A stretch of DNA of 35,086 bases, from assembly GCA_030648035.1 (NCBI GenBank), contig JAUSII010000099.1:1-35086 (forward strand). The letters are read 5' to 3'. The translations under genes and the position numbers were made by a program. Positions within the stretch are counted from its first letter, which is position 1; every line of letters starts with the position of its first letter. Shown one piece after another: positions 1 to 8,684 of the stretch. The DNA comes from Deltaproteobacteria bacterium (lineage in GTDB: Bacteria; UBA10199; SPLOWO2-01-44-7). Below the pieces are notes generated by a model. It was not told where the DNA came from. It saw only the letters and a program-made list of their open reading frames with translations, and made no database searches.

Positions 1-1794
1 CTTCAAAAAATCTTCCTTTTCCAAAAAAAATGTCATTAACCGCGAATCGTCCTGCTGGTATTGGTTCAAAAAAAGTTTTGTCACCGTCAAGGCCACTCTT
101 TGCGGATCGTGTCTTAACAACTCGACCCAGCTTTCTTTTATCCGGGGGGTAAATTTTTTGCTGGCGGCCAATGCCTCAAAAGCTTTTTCATTGCCAGCCA
201 TGGCCATAAAGCCCAATATCTCAGCCGTCTGTTCGGCAGAGTAGTCGCTGCCCCAAGCCAAATCATTCGTCATCTCTTTAGAGATGGGCCAGATTTTTAG
301 AAGCGCCTGCGCGTTTTTTAAACCATTTTTTGCCAGACGAAGAACATCATGCAGTGTTGCAGAATCTCCCCTCTCTGCCAGTGGAGATAAATCGAGCTCT
401 CCCAACACAACCCAAGCGTAAGTATTTTGATCCCGCGCCAGGCGTATAATCGCCATGAGCCTCTCTGGGGAGAGAGCGCCTTCTTCCACCCAGGCGGCCA
501 CCTCTTGACACTCTTCCAAAAACATCAACCGCCTGGTGCGATCAGACTGTCCAGGCGGCGCCATCTCCAGCCATTGCTTAGCCCAAACGAGGGCCCTCTC
601 TTTGGCCCTTTTGTTAAATTCCTCCACTTTTTCCCTAAAACCCTCTTCTTCGCTATTCCATCTTTCGGTGCCGCGATGTAATTGAAGCGCCCATTGGTAG
701 AAAGAGCGGATATCGATAAAACGCTCCGAAAACACTGCCATGTCGATCCAGGCCTTGAACTCCATAGGTCTATTCATGCCGGTATCTATTCTATGAATAA
801 CGGTGTGATTTGTACCTTTTACGCTGGCAAAACTTAAAAACCGGTCCCTATTTTCGGCATAAGAGGCATCTTGTTCACCAAAAAGGGCATCAACGGCCGA
901 AAGCCATCTATAAATAATCTGCTGAACAGAAAGGTGCCGCTCAAGAAGCGACATATCTTTAAGCTCTCTAACCCCGGCATTCCAATCGTTGAACTTGATG
1001 GTCTCATCCCGCACCAAAAATTCGCTTCGGATCGCTGTTTTGCCTCCCTTGAAATCGCCGACATGAAAACCGGCTTCCTCGGCAATAGCCAGCATGTGCA
1101 ATACCTGCAGGGCCATTTCAATTTTTTTCGCATCCGGAAGCGAAAGACAATGTTCCAAAAGACCGGGGCCGCCGCAAAAATCCATCAGCATCAAACCGCG
1201 GCGGGCCAATGCCGCGGTGGAAAACGGCCGAGGACAATAAGAAGCGATCCCTTCGAAGGGGAAATTCTCCCTTGGCTCTTTTGCAATGGCATTTTGCATA
1301 CGCTCCAAAATGAGCCATTCAGAATCTAAACCTGGCATTTCTTCAGATTTCGTTTCAAAGTTCGGAATGATCGTGGCCAAAACGATATCTTCTGGTGTAG
1401 AAAATTCCACCCGTCTGGCCAAATAGGCCCTCTTTGTGGTTCCCTCACCCAACAATTTCAAAATGCGGTAGCTCTCGTTTTCACCAATTTGCACGACGGC
1501 GCCGGTCAAATATTTTGGATCTTGTCTTTCAAGAACACGAATTTGGATAGGCGAGGTTGACACAGCGGACGCTGAAACCCTTTCTTCTCCAGAGGCGGAG
1601 GTCCTAAAAAAAGGGAGCGGCCTTCTCATAAAAGAAGGGGTATCTTCTACACGTTGAAAAACAGCCCGATCTAAAGAAGGAGTTGGAACAAAGATATCAG
1701 GGGAGCCGGTTACAAAAGAGGTTGCCGAAGCAGTCTCTCCCAAGAAAATAGTTGGAAGGGCCAAAAAACGGGTTGTAGATATAAAAATAGACAA
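1..1794 (-). CDS. Large protein with divergent (pseudo)kinase-like domain, cut by the left edge
   Basis: The frame is open for 598 codons from TTG at 1794 to the window edge. TTG is chosen because GAGGAG lies 5 bases upstream and a sigma-28-like promoter lies just before it; the first ATG is at 1629. Residues about 85-330 resemble a protein kinase fold: a glycine loop (LGEG at 115-118 in YRILKLLGEG), a catalytic-loop-like GDFKGGKT with D247 and K249, and a metal-Asp-like FNDWN with D270. The usual beta-3 lysine is absent (VLATI) and the catalytic-loop Asn is Lys, so activity is doubtful. The first about 80 residues are Ser/Thr/Pro-rich and the last about 270 look all-helical. No signal peptide is clear. 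The kinase relation is my reading of motifs; the biological role is unknown. Confidence 0.85.
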   Translation of the reverse strand, partial: MSIFISTTRFLALPTIFLGETASATSFVTGSPDIFVPTPSLDRAVFQRVEDTPSFMRRPLPFFRTSASGEERVSASAVSTSPIQIRVLERQDPKYLTGAVVQIGENESYRILKLLGEGTTKRAYLARRVEFSTPEDIVLATIIPNFETKSEEMPGLDSEWLILERMQNAIAKEPRENFPFEGIASYCPRPFSTAALARRGLMLMDFCGGPGLLEHCLSLPDAKKIEMALQVLHMLAIAEEAGFHVGDFKGGKTAIRSEFLVRDETIKFNDWNAGVRELKDMSLLERHLSVQQIIYRWLSAVDALFGEQDASYAENRDRFLSFASVKGTNHTVIHRIDTGMNRPMEFKAWIDMAVFSERFIDIRSFYQWALQLHRGTERWNSEEEGFREKVEEFNKRAKERALVWAKQWLEMAPPGQSDRTRRLMFLEECQEVAAWVEEGALSPERLMAIIRLARDQNTYAWVVLGELDLSPLAERGDSATLHDVLRLAKNGLKNAQALLKIWPISKEMTNDLAWGSDYSAEQTAEILGFMAMAGNEKAFEALAASKKFTPRIKESWVELLRHDPQRVALTVTKLFLNQYQQDDSRLMTFFLEKEDFLK

Positions 1795-1812
1795 AGTTAC
1801 TCCTCAGATTAG

Positions 1813-1840
1813 TTATCGTCATTTTTTGAAAAAAGTTGCT
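1813..1840 (-). promoter_or_regulatory. Sigma-28-like promoter, site A
   Basis: Read on the minus strand: AGCAACTT, 14 bases, CGATAA. The extended -10 is GACGATAA. It lies 18 bases before the TTG at 1794, leaving room for the ribosome-binding site GAGGAG. It has the same sequence and spacing as six other sites in the window. Confidence 0.8.
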
Positions 1841-1866
1841 GACTATTTTACATTCCAAAAGACACC

Positions 1867-2934
1867 CTAATCGGTGCAGAATTGGTAACAAGGGGGGAGA
1901 TTGGTGGGGTTGGTGCTGGAGTTGCTGCAGGCTGTGGAGGCAGGACGTAGCGGTCTCACTTTTTCTGCCGGAGCGGAAGCACGGCCATGGCAGGCTGTCC
2001 GACATTGAAGAACGGACGATGTTCCTTCACGCCGGCACGAACGATTTCCATTGTCATGGCAACCTCCGCCCGAACCTCCACAGCTATGTTGGATCGCATC
2101 GACCCAATTGGGATCAAGCTCTCCCGTGGGGCGAGTGCCATCTGCTGTGGTCACGAGTGGACTTCCCGTTCCTGCAGTCAGGGATAAATAAGAAGTGTGT
2201 CCCCGACCCGGAGAGGATTTATTCCACTCCCGCAACGATACCGTATTGGTCTTGTAGGAGACGTGCGGGTAGGTCCAATGGCATTTATAGCAATCCGACT
2301 GGGTGATAAGGTCTGCTTTGGTTTGTGTATCTGTCAGAGGAACCGCGGCAAGTGTGGGGTGTCCGTGACAATCTTTGCAGAACGGTTCCGAGTCGGAATC
2401 ATACCGCGGGGCGACGGGAGATGCGGTGTCTGATGAATAGGTATAATAGGTGCCATGATCCGGTATGGAGGTGGCTGCTCCCCAAACCGCTTCATGCCCC
2501 CACGCAGAACCGTGTGTCACCCCATTGGTATGGCAATCGGTGCACTGCTTGATGAGGCCGGCCTTCCAGTCGGCATTCTGCACATGGCAGGTCAGACAAG
2601 GCGATGTTGTGCCGGACCTGATTTCTTCAATATATGTTGAGGGGTGGACAAGGGTCCGTCCCACCGTATTCGCGACATACCAGTTGGAATCGGTATGCGG
2701 AAAAATAGAATGACAGGCGTGACATTCCGGCGGTGCATTATCAGAGGCGTCAATTGTGTGGCACTGCAAACAGACGGAAGTCCCTTCTGCTATCATTCTT
2801 TTTCCATGAGATTCCGGTTCTTGCCAGCTTTCGCTGTGCGGAAAGAAAGGGTCAGCGACCTCATCTTGTTGGGAGGGCACAGCACCACCACAGCCAATAA
2901 GAATAAACGAAAAAATAATCAGATATGTTTTCAT
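1867..2934 (-). CDS. Multihaem c-type cytochrome lipoprotein
   Basis: This 355-residue protein begins with a lipoprotein signal (lipobox LIGC, Cys15), so it is expected to be exported and lipid-anchored. It has six canonical CxxCH haem sites, at C55, C71, C103, C121, C176 and C205. Two non-canonical ones follow: C275-x6-C282-H and C301-x3-C305-H. The last about 65 residues are Cys-, Ser- and Arg-rich and unlike the rest; this could be real or a frameshift, though no alternative frame adds a haem site. ATG lies 4 bases after the stop of the HEAT-like gene, so it is probably the last gene of the mqnD run. A role in extracytoplasmic electron transfer, perhaps from menaquinol, is inference; the exact family is not recognised. 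Confidence 0.85.
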   Translation of the reverse strand: MKTYLIIFSFILIGCGGAVPSQQDEVADPFFPHSESWQEPESHGKRMIAEGTSVCLQCHTIDASDNAPPECHACHSIFPHTDSNWYVANTVGRTLVHPSTYIEEIRSGTTSPCLTCHVQNADWKAGLIKQCTDCHTNGVTHGSAWGHEAVWGAATSIPDHGTYYTYSSDTASPVAPRYDSDSEPFCKDCHGHPTLAAVPLTDTQTKADLITQSDCYKCHWTYPHVSYKTNTVSLREWNKSSPGRGHTSYLSLTAGTGSPLVTTADGTRPTGELDPNWVDAIQHSCGGSGGGCHDNGNRSCRREGTSSVLQCRTACHGRASAPAEKVRPLRPASTACSNSSTNPTNLPPCYQFCTD

Positions 2935-2938
2935 TCTC

Positions 2939-5020
2939 TTATTTTTTACTCACTTCACGCAAGGCGGCGCGGGCCTGGGTGCGGACATCTTCCGATGGTC
3001 CGGCCAGGCGTTGAAGGGTGAGTCTAGCATTCTCCCGAAAAGGAACGCCCAACCCAACCCGAACCTTTAATGTATCAATGGCGGCCTTTTTTAAAGCTGC
3101 AGGATAATTGGAATTGAGAGCGAAACTGGCCAGGCGGTCATCGATTGTATCTCTTGAATAGTGGCTGGTTCGCTTCACAGCGGCCACTCTTAACTTCAGC
3201 TCTAGAGAATCATTCGATGCGACATCCCAAAGGGTATCGAGAGAGACATTCAACAACAATCTTTCCCGAAGAGAAAGGGGAAAGAGACTCGTGGCCATTG
3301 CATGTCTATCCAAAACGGCATTTTGATTATTTTTAAATCCTTCCAGAATTTGGACTTCCATTTTTTTCAGGAGTTCGGGAGAGGCTTTTGATTTTGGATC
3401 CGAAACGACAGTGTAGGCATAAGGAACAAGACGGGTATCGGGCACCCAGCCCACCATCCAGGCTTCCACCACCAGAGCTTGCGCTACATCACTCAAACCA
3501 CTGAATTTTTGGGCAAACATGTCGGAATATTTTCTGACTAAACTGACCAATGTTTGCTTTGCAGAATTGCTGGGGACATCCAGTCCCGTTCGAACGGCGG
3601 TGGGCCAAAGCGTTTCAAAAATCAGATAGGCCGTTTCAGGATCTTCGTTGATCGTTCCAAGGTAATAAAGGGTTTCGAAATTCAGCTGTTGAGGCAACAT
3701 TTCATCTCCATCCAAATCGAGAAGGGTGCGATGAGCTTGAGAATTGGAGCTTACAGCCAACTCTTTCAAAAACTGTTTGGTTAATCCCAAACCTTTTTGC
3801 CCTACTCCATCATAAGCAGTCGCCGGCAGGGGATATTGCATACAGACCAAATTTTTGATCTCTTGCTGTGCCTCGGGGTCGTTCATGGTAGCCAAGGCTT
3901 TGAAAGCTTCAATCCGAAAATTATCAGCATAGGGGCCTTTTACATCATCCTGATAAACAAACCCGACCAAAGAAGAGATTGCCTCTTTTCCGCAACGAGC
4001 CAGATAGGACAGGGCATTTTTTTCGGGATCGGCAGGCTCAGACGATTTCGCTGCAAATTTTCTTAGCACGGCCGTAACAGAGGGAATCATGCGTGGGTCG
4101 GCGGGGAAACTTTCCTGCTGAAATCCTCTAAAGATCAAGGCGGCTAAACCATAAGGGTCGGCATGCGTGGTCTCTAGAACACGGGCAATGTGGGGTATCG
4201 CTGCAGGATTATCTCTGGCCGATTCCAGCAAAACGTCCGCTGCAATATTGGAAGTATCCCCGCGCCCATTGGCAATGGCTTCCTGTGCCAAAAAGGCAAG
4301 TGCGGCCTCTCCACCAATCGCCACCGACTCTTGACCAGACTGGTAGCGGTAAGACACATCCAAGCTTTCATATTGCATGAGTTCTGCAAAAACTGCGAAG
4401 AGCTGCGGGTCAAGTTCGGCGTTCAGCTCCGTGGATTTCATCTTTTTATCCAAACGACGATAGCACTCTCGACTTAAGAGTTCCCTACCAATATTTCGTT
4501 TTTCTTCTGAAAAGGTCAGTTTGAAATAAAGTGCCGTCAAACCGAAATCGTTGCACATGAAATCGCGGGTCCCTCCCAGCGCTTGTTGCATCCAAACAGA
4601 CATGGCGTTGTTCAGCGGATATTCGGAAAGGGCATAGACCATAGAGGCTCCATCTATCCGCCAATCATCGAAAACGCTTCCAGACGTGTTTCCACGCTTC
4701 CAATCTTCTTCATTAATTTTTTTCGGATATGCCCGGTCGATTTGATAAAAATCGCGAATCCCCTGACTCTGACCCTTCCAGCACGCCGTCATCTGATAGT
4801 AGGGTTGGTGACGGACGTAATCATAAACTTCCTGTGGATTTTTGGCATCGAGGCCACTCAAAACAAAAGAGGGGGGAACTTGCGAGGCTTCAACGCACGC
4901 ATCTTCCGATTCGACAATGGCACCACCGGTGAGTGAACCGACATCCCACTGGTAATAAAGAGCGTCGCCATTGCTTTCGTTCAATTTTGCGCGATCAAAG
5001 CAGATACGGTCGTTTCCCAT
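2939..5020 (-). CDS. HEAT-like repeat protein, unknown function
   Basis: The protein has 693 residues. ATG at 5020 has a good ribosome-binding site (GGGAGG, 4 bases upstream). I see no signal peptide or membrane segment. The N-terminal about 200 residues have scattered Cys and aromatic residues and no motif I know. From about residue 210 on, the protein is a run of paired helices of HEAT type, ending in a typical LRVAAVKR ... VRTQARAALREV repeat. Such solenoids usually bind proteins. It sits 35 bases after the HAD gene and 4 bases before the cytochrome gene, so it may help cytochrome assembly or form a complex with it, but only position supports this. Confidence 0.8.
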   Translation of the reverse strand: MGNDRICFDRAKLNESNGDALYYQWDVGSLTGGAIVESEDACVEASQVPPSFVLSGLDAKNPQEVYDYVRHQPYYQMTACWKGQSQGIRDFYQIDRAYPKKINEEDWKRGNTSGSVFDDWRIDGASMVYALSEYPLNNAMSVWMQQALGGTRDFMCNDFGLTALYFKLTFSEEKRNIGRELLSRECYRRLDKKMKSTELNAELDPQLFAVFAELMQYESLDVSYRYQSGQESVAIGGEAALAFLAQEAIANGRGDTSNIAADVLLESARDNPAAIPHIARVLETTHADPYGLAALIFRGFQQESFPADPRMIPSVTAVLRKFAAKSSEPADPEKNALSYLARCGKEAISSLVGFVYQDDVKGPYADNFRIEAFKALATMNDPEAQQEIKNLVCMQYPLPATAYDGVGQKGLGLTKQFLKELAVSSNSQAHRTLLDLDGDEMLPQQLNFETLYYLGTINEDPETAYLIFETLWPTAVRTGLDVPSNSAKQTLVSLVRKYSDMFAQKFSGLSDVAQALVVEAWMVGWVPDTRLVPYAYTVVSDPKSKASPELLKKMEVQILEGFKNNQNAVLDRHAMATSLFPLSLRERLLLNVSLDTLWDVASNDSLELKLRVAAVKRTSHYSRDTIDDRLASFALNSNYPAALKKAAIDTLKVRVGLGVPFRENARLTLQRLAGPSEDVRTQARAALREVSKK

Positions 5021-5055
5021 GATGCCTCCCTTTGGAAAGCCGGTCGTACCGCAGA

Positions 5056-5682
5056 TTACAAGAGGATGTCAATGAAAGGCAGGAGACTTCCTTTCACATG
5101 CAGACAGGGAATGCCGGCGTTTTTGGCGGCCTGGATACCGTATTGGGAATCTTCAAAGATGAGGCATTCTTCTTTTTTTAATTCGGGGTTCCACTCTTTT
5201 ATTTTTTTTAATTCTTCATAGGCTTTTAAAAATCCCTCGGGATCGGGTTTGCCTCTCTTCACGTCGTTGGCGCTGATGACGATGGGAAAATAATCCTGCC
5301 AGCCCAGACGCTTAAGAACCAGATGGACCTCGCTCTTCAGGGCGCCGGTCACAATCGAGAGGGGATATTTTTTGAAAACCTTTTTCACAAAATCTTCTGC
5401 GCCTTCAACAAGCGGAATCTCTTTTGCAAAGATGGCGTGGGTTTTTTCCTCTTTTTCGCAGATCAATTCTTCTGCCTCTGTTTGCGTGAGAGAGCGTTTG
5501 GCATGCTGAAAACGACGCATCACAATATCGCGATCGTTCAATCCCAAATAATATTCTTCATACTCTTTGTCGGAAAAATTCAAATTCAGCGGCGCCAAAA
5601 CAAATTGCCACGCCTTCATGTGCAAAGGTTCCAGATCGACAAGCACACCGTCGAAATCGAAGATGAGGGCTTTTGTGTTCAT
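5056..5682 (-). CDS. HAD-superfamily hydrolase, beta-phosphoglucomutase/phosphatase-like
   Basis: The protein has 208 residues, a normal length for subfamily I HAD phosphatases. All four HAD motifs are visible: DFDGVLVD at the N-terminus (nucleophile D9, general acid D11), SIVTGA (motif II), KRGKPDPEGF (motif III Lys) and LIFEDSQYGIQAAKNAG (motif IV acidic pair). The cap is helical, between motifs I and II. It should act on a small phosphorylated metabolite in the cytoplasm; the substrate cannot be read from sequence. ATG follows the stop of the flavoprotein gene by 2 bases, so the two are probably translationally coupled. Confidence 0.9.
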   Translation of the reverse strand: MNTKALIFDFDGVLVDLEPLHMKAWQFVLAPLNLNFSDKEYEEYYLGLNDRDIVMRRFQHAKRSLTQTEAEELICEKEEKTHAIFAKEIPLVEGAEDFVKKVFKKYPLSIVTGALKSEVHLVLKRLGWQDYFPIVISANDVKRGKPDPEGFLKAYEELKKIKEWNPELKKEECLIFEDSQYGIQAAKNAGIPCLHVKGSLLPFIDILL

Positions 5683-5684
5683 GA

Positions 5685-6596
5685 TTAGAAGGAGAGATCG
5701 CAGAGATGCCGATCGGCATTCATTGCGGCGACCATACCTTGTGCGGCGGAGACGAATTGCAATTGGGGAAAACCGGCAAGCATATCGCCGCAGGCAAAGA
5801 CACCCGGAATGGAGGTCATCATCTGATCATCCACCAGCACGCAACCCTCTTCCGAAATTTCGACGGTCCCTTTTAAAAATTCATATTTGGGTTTGCTCTG
5901 TCTCGCATACAAAAAGACGGCACCCGTTTCTATTTTCTTTTCTTCTCCTGCACACAAGACAGTAACCTGCTCCAGCTGATTTTCTCCCTCGATTTTTTTG
6001 AGGCTGGCGCTCAAAAGGCCTTCCACTTTGGGATTGTTTCGTAACGCATTCAACAATTTTTCATCCCCTTCCAGCTTCATGGCGGGGACAACAAAATATA
6101 TTTTGGCGGCAAAGCGCGTCAGATACAGAGCCTCGCGCATCGATTGTTCGTTTTTCCCTTCCACCACCACCGTCTTTCCCTCGCAGAGCGCGGCGTCCTG
6201 ATAGGCGTTATAGAAAACGCCGTGACCCGCAAATTTGGCCTCACCTTCGATGAACCCCTGCCGGTCGTAACAACCGGTCGCCAGAATAATAATGGGCGCC
6301 TCCAACACTTTGCCCGAGGTGGTGGTGATCTGTTTGACAGAGGCCCCCAACGCGGCTTGAGTCACCTCTTCTTCGATCATTTGAAAACCATGTGCGCCGA
6401 CTTCGGAACGAAGGTTGCCCAGCCATTCAGCCGGGCCGGTCCCTTTTGGAAAACCAGGAAGGAGCCAATTGAAAGAATGGATGAGAGGAGTCGTCGCTTT
6501 GTGAACCATGACCGCCTTGCGCTTCACACGGGCCGCAAACAGAGCCGCGGCGCAACCTGCAGGCCCACCACCTATGATGATAAAGTCTGTTGTCAT
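5685..6596 (-). CDS. Thioredoxin-reductase-like flavoprotein lacking the redox CxxC
   Basis: The 303 residues have the layout of low-molecular-weight thioredoxin reductases: an N-terminal FAD dinucleotide motif (GGGPAGCAAA), an ATG motif before the second domain (LATGCYDRQG) and a C-terminal FAD motif (GVFACGDM ... QLQFVSAAQGMVAA). The position that normally holds CATC reads GVFYNAYQDA here, so the disulfide pair is gone. The NADPH-binding Gly-rich turn is also degraded (VVEGKNEQSMREAL). It is therefore unlikely to reduce thioredoxin; a related FAD oxidoreductase with another electron partner is more likely. Its ATG overlaps the mqnD stop (ATGA). Confidence 0.85.
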   Translation of the reverse strand: MTTDFIIIGGGPAGCAAALFAARVKRKAVMVHKATTPLIHSFNWLLPGFPKGTGPAEWLGNLRSEVGAHGFQMIEEEVTQAALGASVKQITTTSGKVLEAPIIILATGCYDRQGFIEGEAKFAGHGVFYNAYQDAALCEGKTVVVEGKNEQSMREALYLTRFAAKIYFVVPAMKLEGDEKLLNALRNNPKVEGLLSASLKKIEGENQLEQVTVLCAGEEKKIETGAVFLYARQSKPKYEFLKGTVEISEEGCVLVDDQMMTSIPGVFACGDMLAGFPQLQFVSAAQGMVAAMNADRHLCDLSF

Positions 6597-7420
6597 GATT
6601 CAATCCAGTCGAGATGCGCTTTTTGTGAAATTATTTTTTGCTTATACCCCAGATCGAGAATCAATTGCACCGCTTTTTTTCCCTCATCTCCCATGTCGAT
6701 GGTGCGCTCATTCACATACATGCCTACAAACTGGTCAGCCTTTGCTGTCGGCAGATCTCTTGCAAATTGCAGGGCGTGATCGAGCGCTTGAGCACGATGC
6801 GCTAAACTGTATTCAAAAGACTGTTGAAGCCACTTTGCAATTTTTTTCTGCAACTCTTGGGAAAGATCCCGCCGGACAATGTTGCCACCGAGCGGAAGCG
6901 TCATTTGATATTGGTCGTACCACCATTTTCCAAAATTGACGACCTCTTCCAACCCCAGTTCTTTATAAAAAAGTTGGCCTTCGTGGATGAGCAGGCCCGC
7001 ATCGACCTCGCCACTCACCACCGCCTGCGGAATCTTGTCGAACGGAATAACTTTGTATTCCACATCGGGATACCACAGTCGTAGCAATAAAAAAGCGGTG
7101 GTCTTTGTGCCGGGAACACCGATGACGCCATCTTTAAAAAAAGGCCTGTCGGCGCGTTTCACAATCATCGGGCCGTAATCTTTTTCACCAAAACTTCCTC
7201 CGGTGACGAGCGGCGCGTATTTGTCCTGTATCTCGGGATAGGCGTGCCACGAAATGGCGGTGATCTCATATTTTCCCTCGCGCGCCCACTCGTTCAAGGT
7301 CTGAATATCACGCAACTCATGGACAATCGTCACCCCTTCAGTATCGATCTTGCCGGTGGCGAGACCATAAAACATGAAGGCATCATCGGCATCGGGACTG
7401 TGTGCGAGCGTGATTTTCAT
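6593..7420 (-). CDS. mqnD: MqnD, 1,4-dihydroxy-6-naphthoate synthase (futalosine menaquinone pathway)
   Basis: MqnD converts cyclic dehypoxanthinyl futalosine to 1,4-dihydroxy-6-naphthoate, the last ring-forming step of the futalosine route to menaquinone, in the cytoplasm. The 275-residue length is right for the family. Seen here are the N-terminal LAHSPDADDAFMF signature, the AISWHAYPEI segment, and AGLLIHEGQL, whose His146 corresponds to the catalytic histidine of the family. MqnA is the close paralogue; the HSPDADD start and the IHEGQ segment favour MqnD. It appears to head a run with the flavoprotein, HAD, HEAT-like and cytochrome genes. A repeat lies directly upstream and I see no clear promoter, so transcription may also come from the exonuclease gene. 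Confidence 0.92.
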   Translation of the reverse strand: MKITLAHSPDADDAFMFYGLATGKIDTEGVTIVHELRDIQTLNEWAREGKYEITAISWHAYPEIQDKYAPLVTGGSFGEKDYGPMIVKRADRPFFKDGVIGVPGTKTTAFLLLRLWYPDVEYKVIPFDKIPQAVVSGEVDAGLLIHEGQLFYKELGLEEVVNFGKWWYDQYQMTLPLGGNIVRRDLSQELQKKIAKWLQQSFEYSLAHRAQALDHALQFARDLPTAKADQFVGMYVNERTIDMGDEGKKAVQLILDLGYKQKIISQKAHLDWIES

Positions 7421-7428
7421 CGTAATTT

Positions 7429-7501
7429 GTCATTGCGAGCGTAGCGAAGCAATCCCGGCGATTCACTGGATTGCTTCACCCCTAAAGGGGTTCGCAATGA
7501 C
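7429..7501. repeat. Palindromic GTCATTGCGAG repeat, copy 1
   Basis: Starts GTCATTGCGAGCG and ends CGCAATGAC, with an inner AAGCAATCC ... GGATTGCTT pair: a long imperfect inverted repeat. It lies between the exonuclease and mqnD genes. It could fold in RNA and act as an attenuator or stabiliser, but that is inference. Confidence 0.9.
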
Positions 7502-7507
7502 ACCTCT

Positions 7508-8107
7508 CTAAAATAGACTGAACTGTTTTTTCTCCTCCGTTACTTCTTCTTTCTGCTCGAAACTCCAGGTAACGGGGGCCTTTAAATTTCCTTTTCCGAA
7601 TTTGTCGGTGAAAAGAATTTCGCGGTGTTTGACGCCGTATTCAAAAACCTCTTTGGTAATGCGCACATCTTCCAGACAATAGCTTTTAAGTTTATCGAGC
7701 TCCTGACGGTTCCAATAACGAATGGCGTCCAGCCCGTGACCGCTCTTTCTCGTCCCCAATGTCGCTTGCGCCACACTGTCGAGACTCACACGATGCCCCA
7801 GAGTTTTGGTCAGTTCTTCCAGGATGTCGATCATCGGAAGCGCATTCAAATCAAAATCTTTGAAATAGGCCTGAAGCACCGGCATGTCGAAACGGCGATG
7901 ATTGAAACCGATGACGAGCGGCTTTTCCGCCAGAATGCTCAACAATTTTGGGAAATCGGCCTCCCAATATCCCTGATAATCGTTATGGCGGTAAGAATAG
8001 ACCCCGACAAAAGAGACACCCAGGGCCCCGAGATTATTGCGGCCACCGACATCTTCAAAACTCCGCTTGGTTTCCAAATCGAGAACAATGATATTGGGCT
8101 TTGCCAT
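7508..8107 (-). CDS. DnaQ/YprB-like 3'-5' exonuclease (DEDDy RNase H-like fold)
   Basis: The protein has 199 residues from ATG at 8107 ([14 protein letters not shown]); a longer frame starts at TTG 8149 but has no better start signal. Exonuclease motif I is VLDLETKRS, motif II is [12 protein letters not shown], and motif III is [12 protein letters not shown] with Tyr four residues before Asp, as in DEDDy enzymes. [11 protein letters not shown] is also typical of the YprB-type ribonuclease H-like family. It should remove nucleotides from single-strand ends; whether DNA or RNA is the target is not visible. There is no helicase or polymerase domain. It is divergent from queF. Confidence 0.85.
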   Translation of the reverse strand: MAKPNIIVLDLETKRSFEDVGGRNNLGALGVSFVGVYSYRHNDYQGYWEADFPKLLSILAEKPLVIGFNHRRFDMPVLQAYFKDFDLNALPMIDILEELTKTLGHRVSLDSVAQATLGTRKSGHGLDAIRYWNRQELDKLKSYCLEDVRITKEVFEYGVKHREILFTDKFGKGNLKAPVTWSFEQKEEVTEEKKQFSLF

Positions 8108-8178
8108 GGGTTTTTGCTTACCAGCGCGGTGTTTTGAATGCAAATACAAACCGGTTGCGCCCCTCTTGCCACTTTGCT

Positions 8179-8559
8179 ATGTCAAACCCCGTTATGCCGA
8201 GTGAGCCTTCCAAAAAAATAGAGACCTTTCCCAACCCGAATCCGGAGCGCAATTATGTCATCCATTGCCTCTGCCCCGAGTTTACCTGCCTCTGCCCCAA
8301 AACGGGCCAGCCTGATTTTGCCAATATCGATGTCCGCTATATTCCCGACAAAAAATGTTTCGAACTGAAATCGTTCAAAAATTATTTATGGTCTTATCGC
8401 AACGAAGGGGCCTTTCACGAAAAAGTGACGAACCAGATCTTGACCGATCTGGTGGAAGCCCTGCAACCGCGTTGGATTGAAGTGCAGGCGGTTTTTAATG
8501 TGCGCGGCGGCATTGCAACCACGATCACCGCAACGCATGGAGAAAAACCGAAATGTTAA
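8179..8559 (+). CDS. queF: QueF, NADPH-dependent 7-cyano-7-deazaguanine reductase
   Basis: QueF reduces preQ0 to preQ1 in queuosine synthesis. The 126-residue length fits the short, unimodular type. The catalytic Cys lies in [14 protein letters not shown], and the NADPH-binding QueF motif is [20 protein letters not shown]; both are intact. Start is ATG 8179 or ATG 8194. TTGCGC at 8155 and TATGTC at 8178, 17 bases apart, could be a promoter, in which case the later ATG would be used. No other queuosine genes lie nearby. A palindromic repeat begins 17 bases after the stop. Confidence 0.93.
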   Translation: MSNPVMPSEPSKKIETFPNPNPERNYVIHCLCPEFTCLCPKTGQPDFANIDVRYIPDKKCFELKSFKNYLWSYRNEGAFHEKVTNQILTDLVEALQPRWIEVQAVFNVRGGIATTITATHGEKPKC

Positions 8560-8576
8560 ACTGGCTACGCCGAGGT

Positions 8577-8648
8577 GTCATCGCGAACGAAGTGAAGCGA
8601 TCCAGCGAATCGCCGGGATTGCTTCGGCCCTTTGGGCCTCGCAATGAC
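8577..8648. repeat. Palindromic GTCATTGCGAG repeat, copy 2 (diverged)
   Basis: Begins GTCATCGCGAACGAAG and ends CCTCGCAATGAC. It is the most diverged of the four copies, with several changes in the left arm. It lies between queF and the next gene and is open in that gene's frame, giving a spurious N-terminal extension if ATG 8553 is taken as start. Confidence 0.85.
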
Positions 8649-8684
8649 AATAATGACACTGAAGTCACCGACCCGGGCATTCGC

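Noticed and set aside
871-1329. 152-codon plus-strand frame
   Set aside because: Antisense shadow of the kinase-like gene; no start signal or recognisable protein features.
7429-7501. Palindromic repeats as a CRISPR array or tRNA remnants
   Set aside because: Copies are kilobases apart with no spacers, and the fold is a simple hairpin rather than a cloverleaf.
8553-8684. Long N-terminal extension of the 8685 gene
   Set aside because: The stretch is translated palindromic repeat (copy 2); the first ATG after it gives a natural start.
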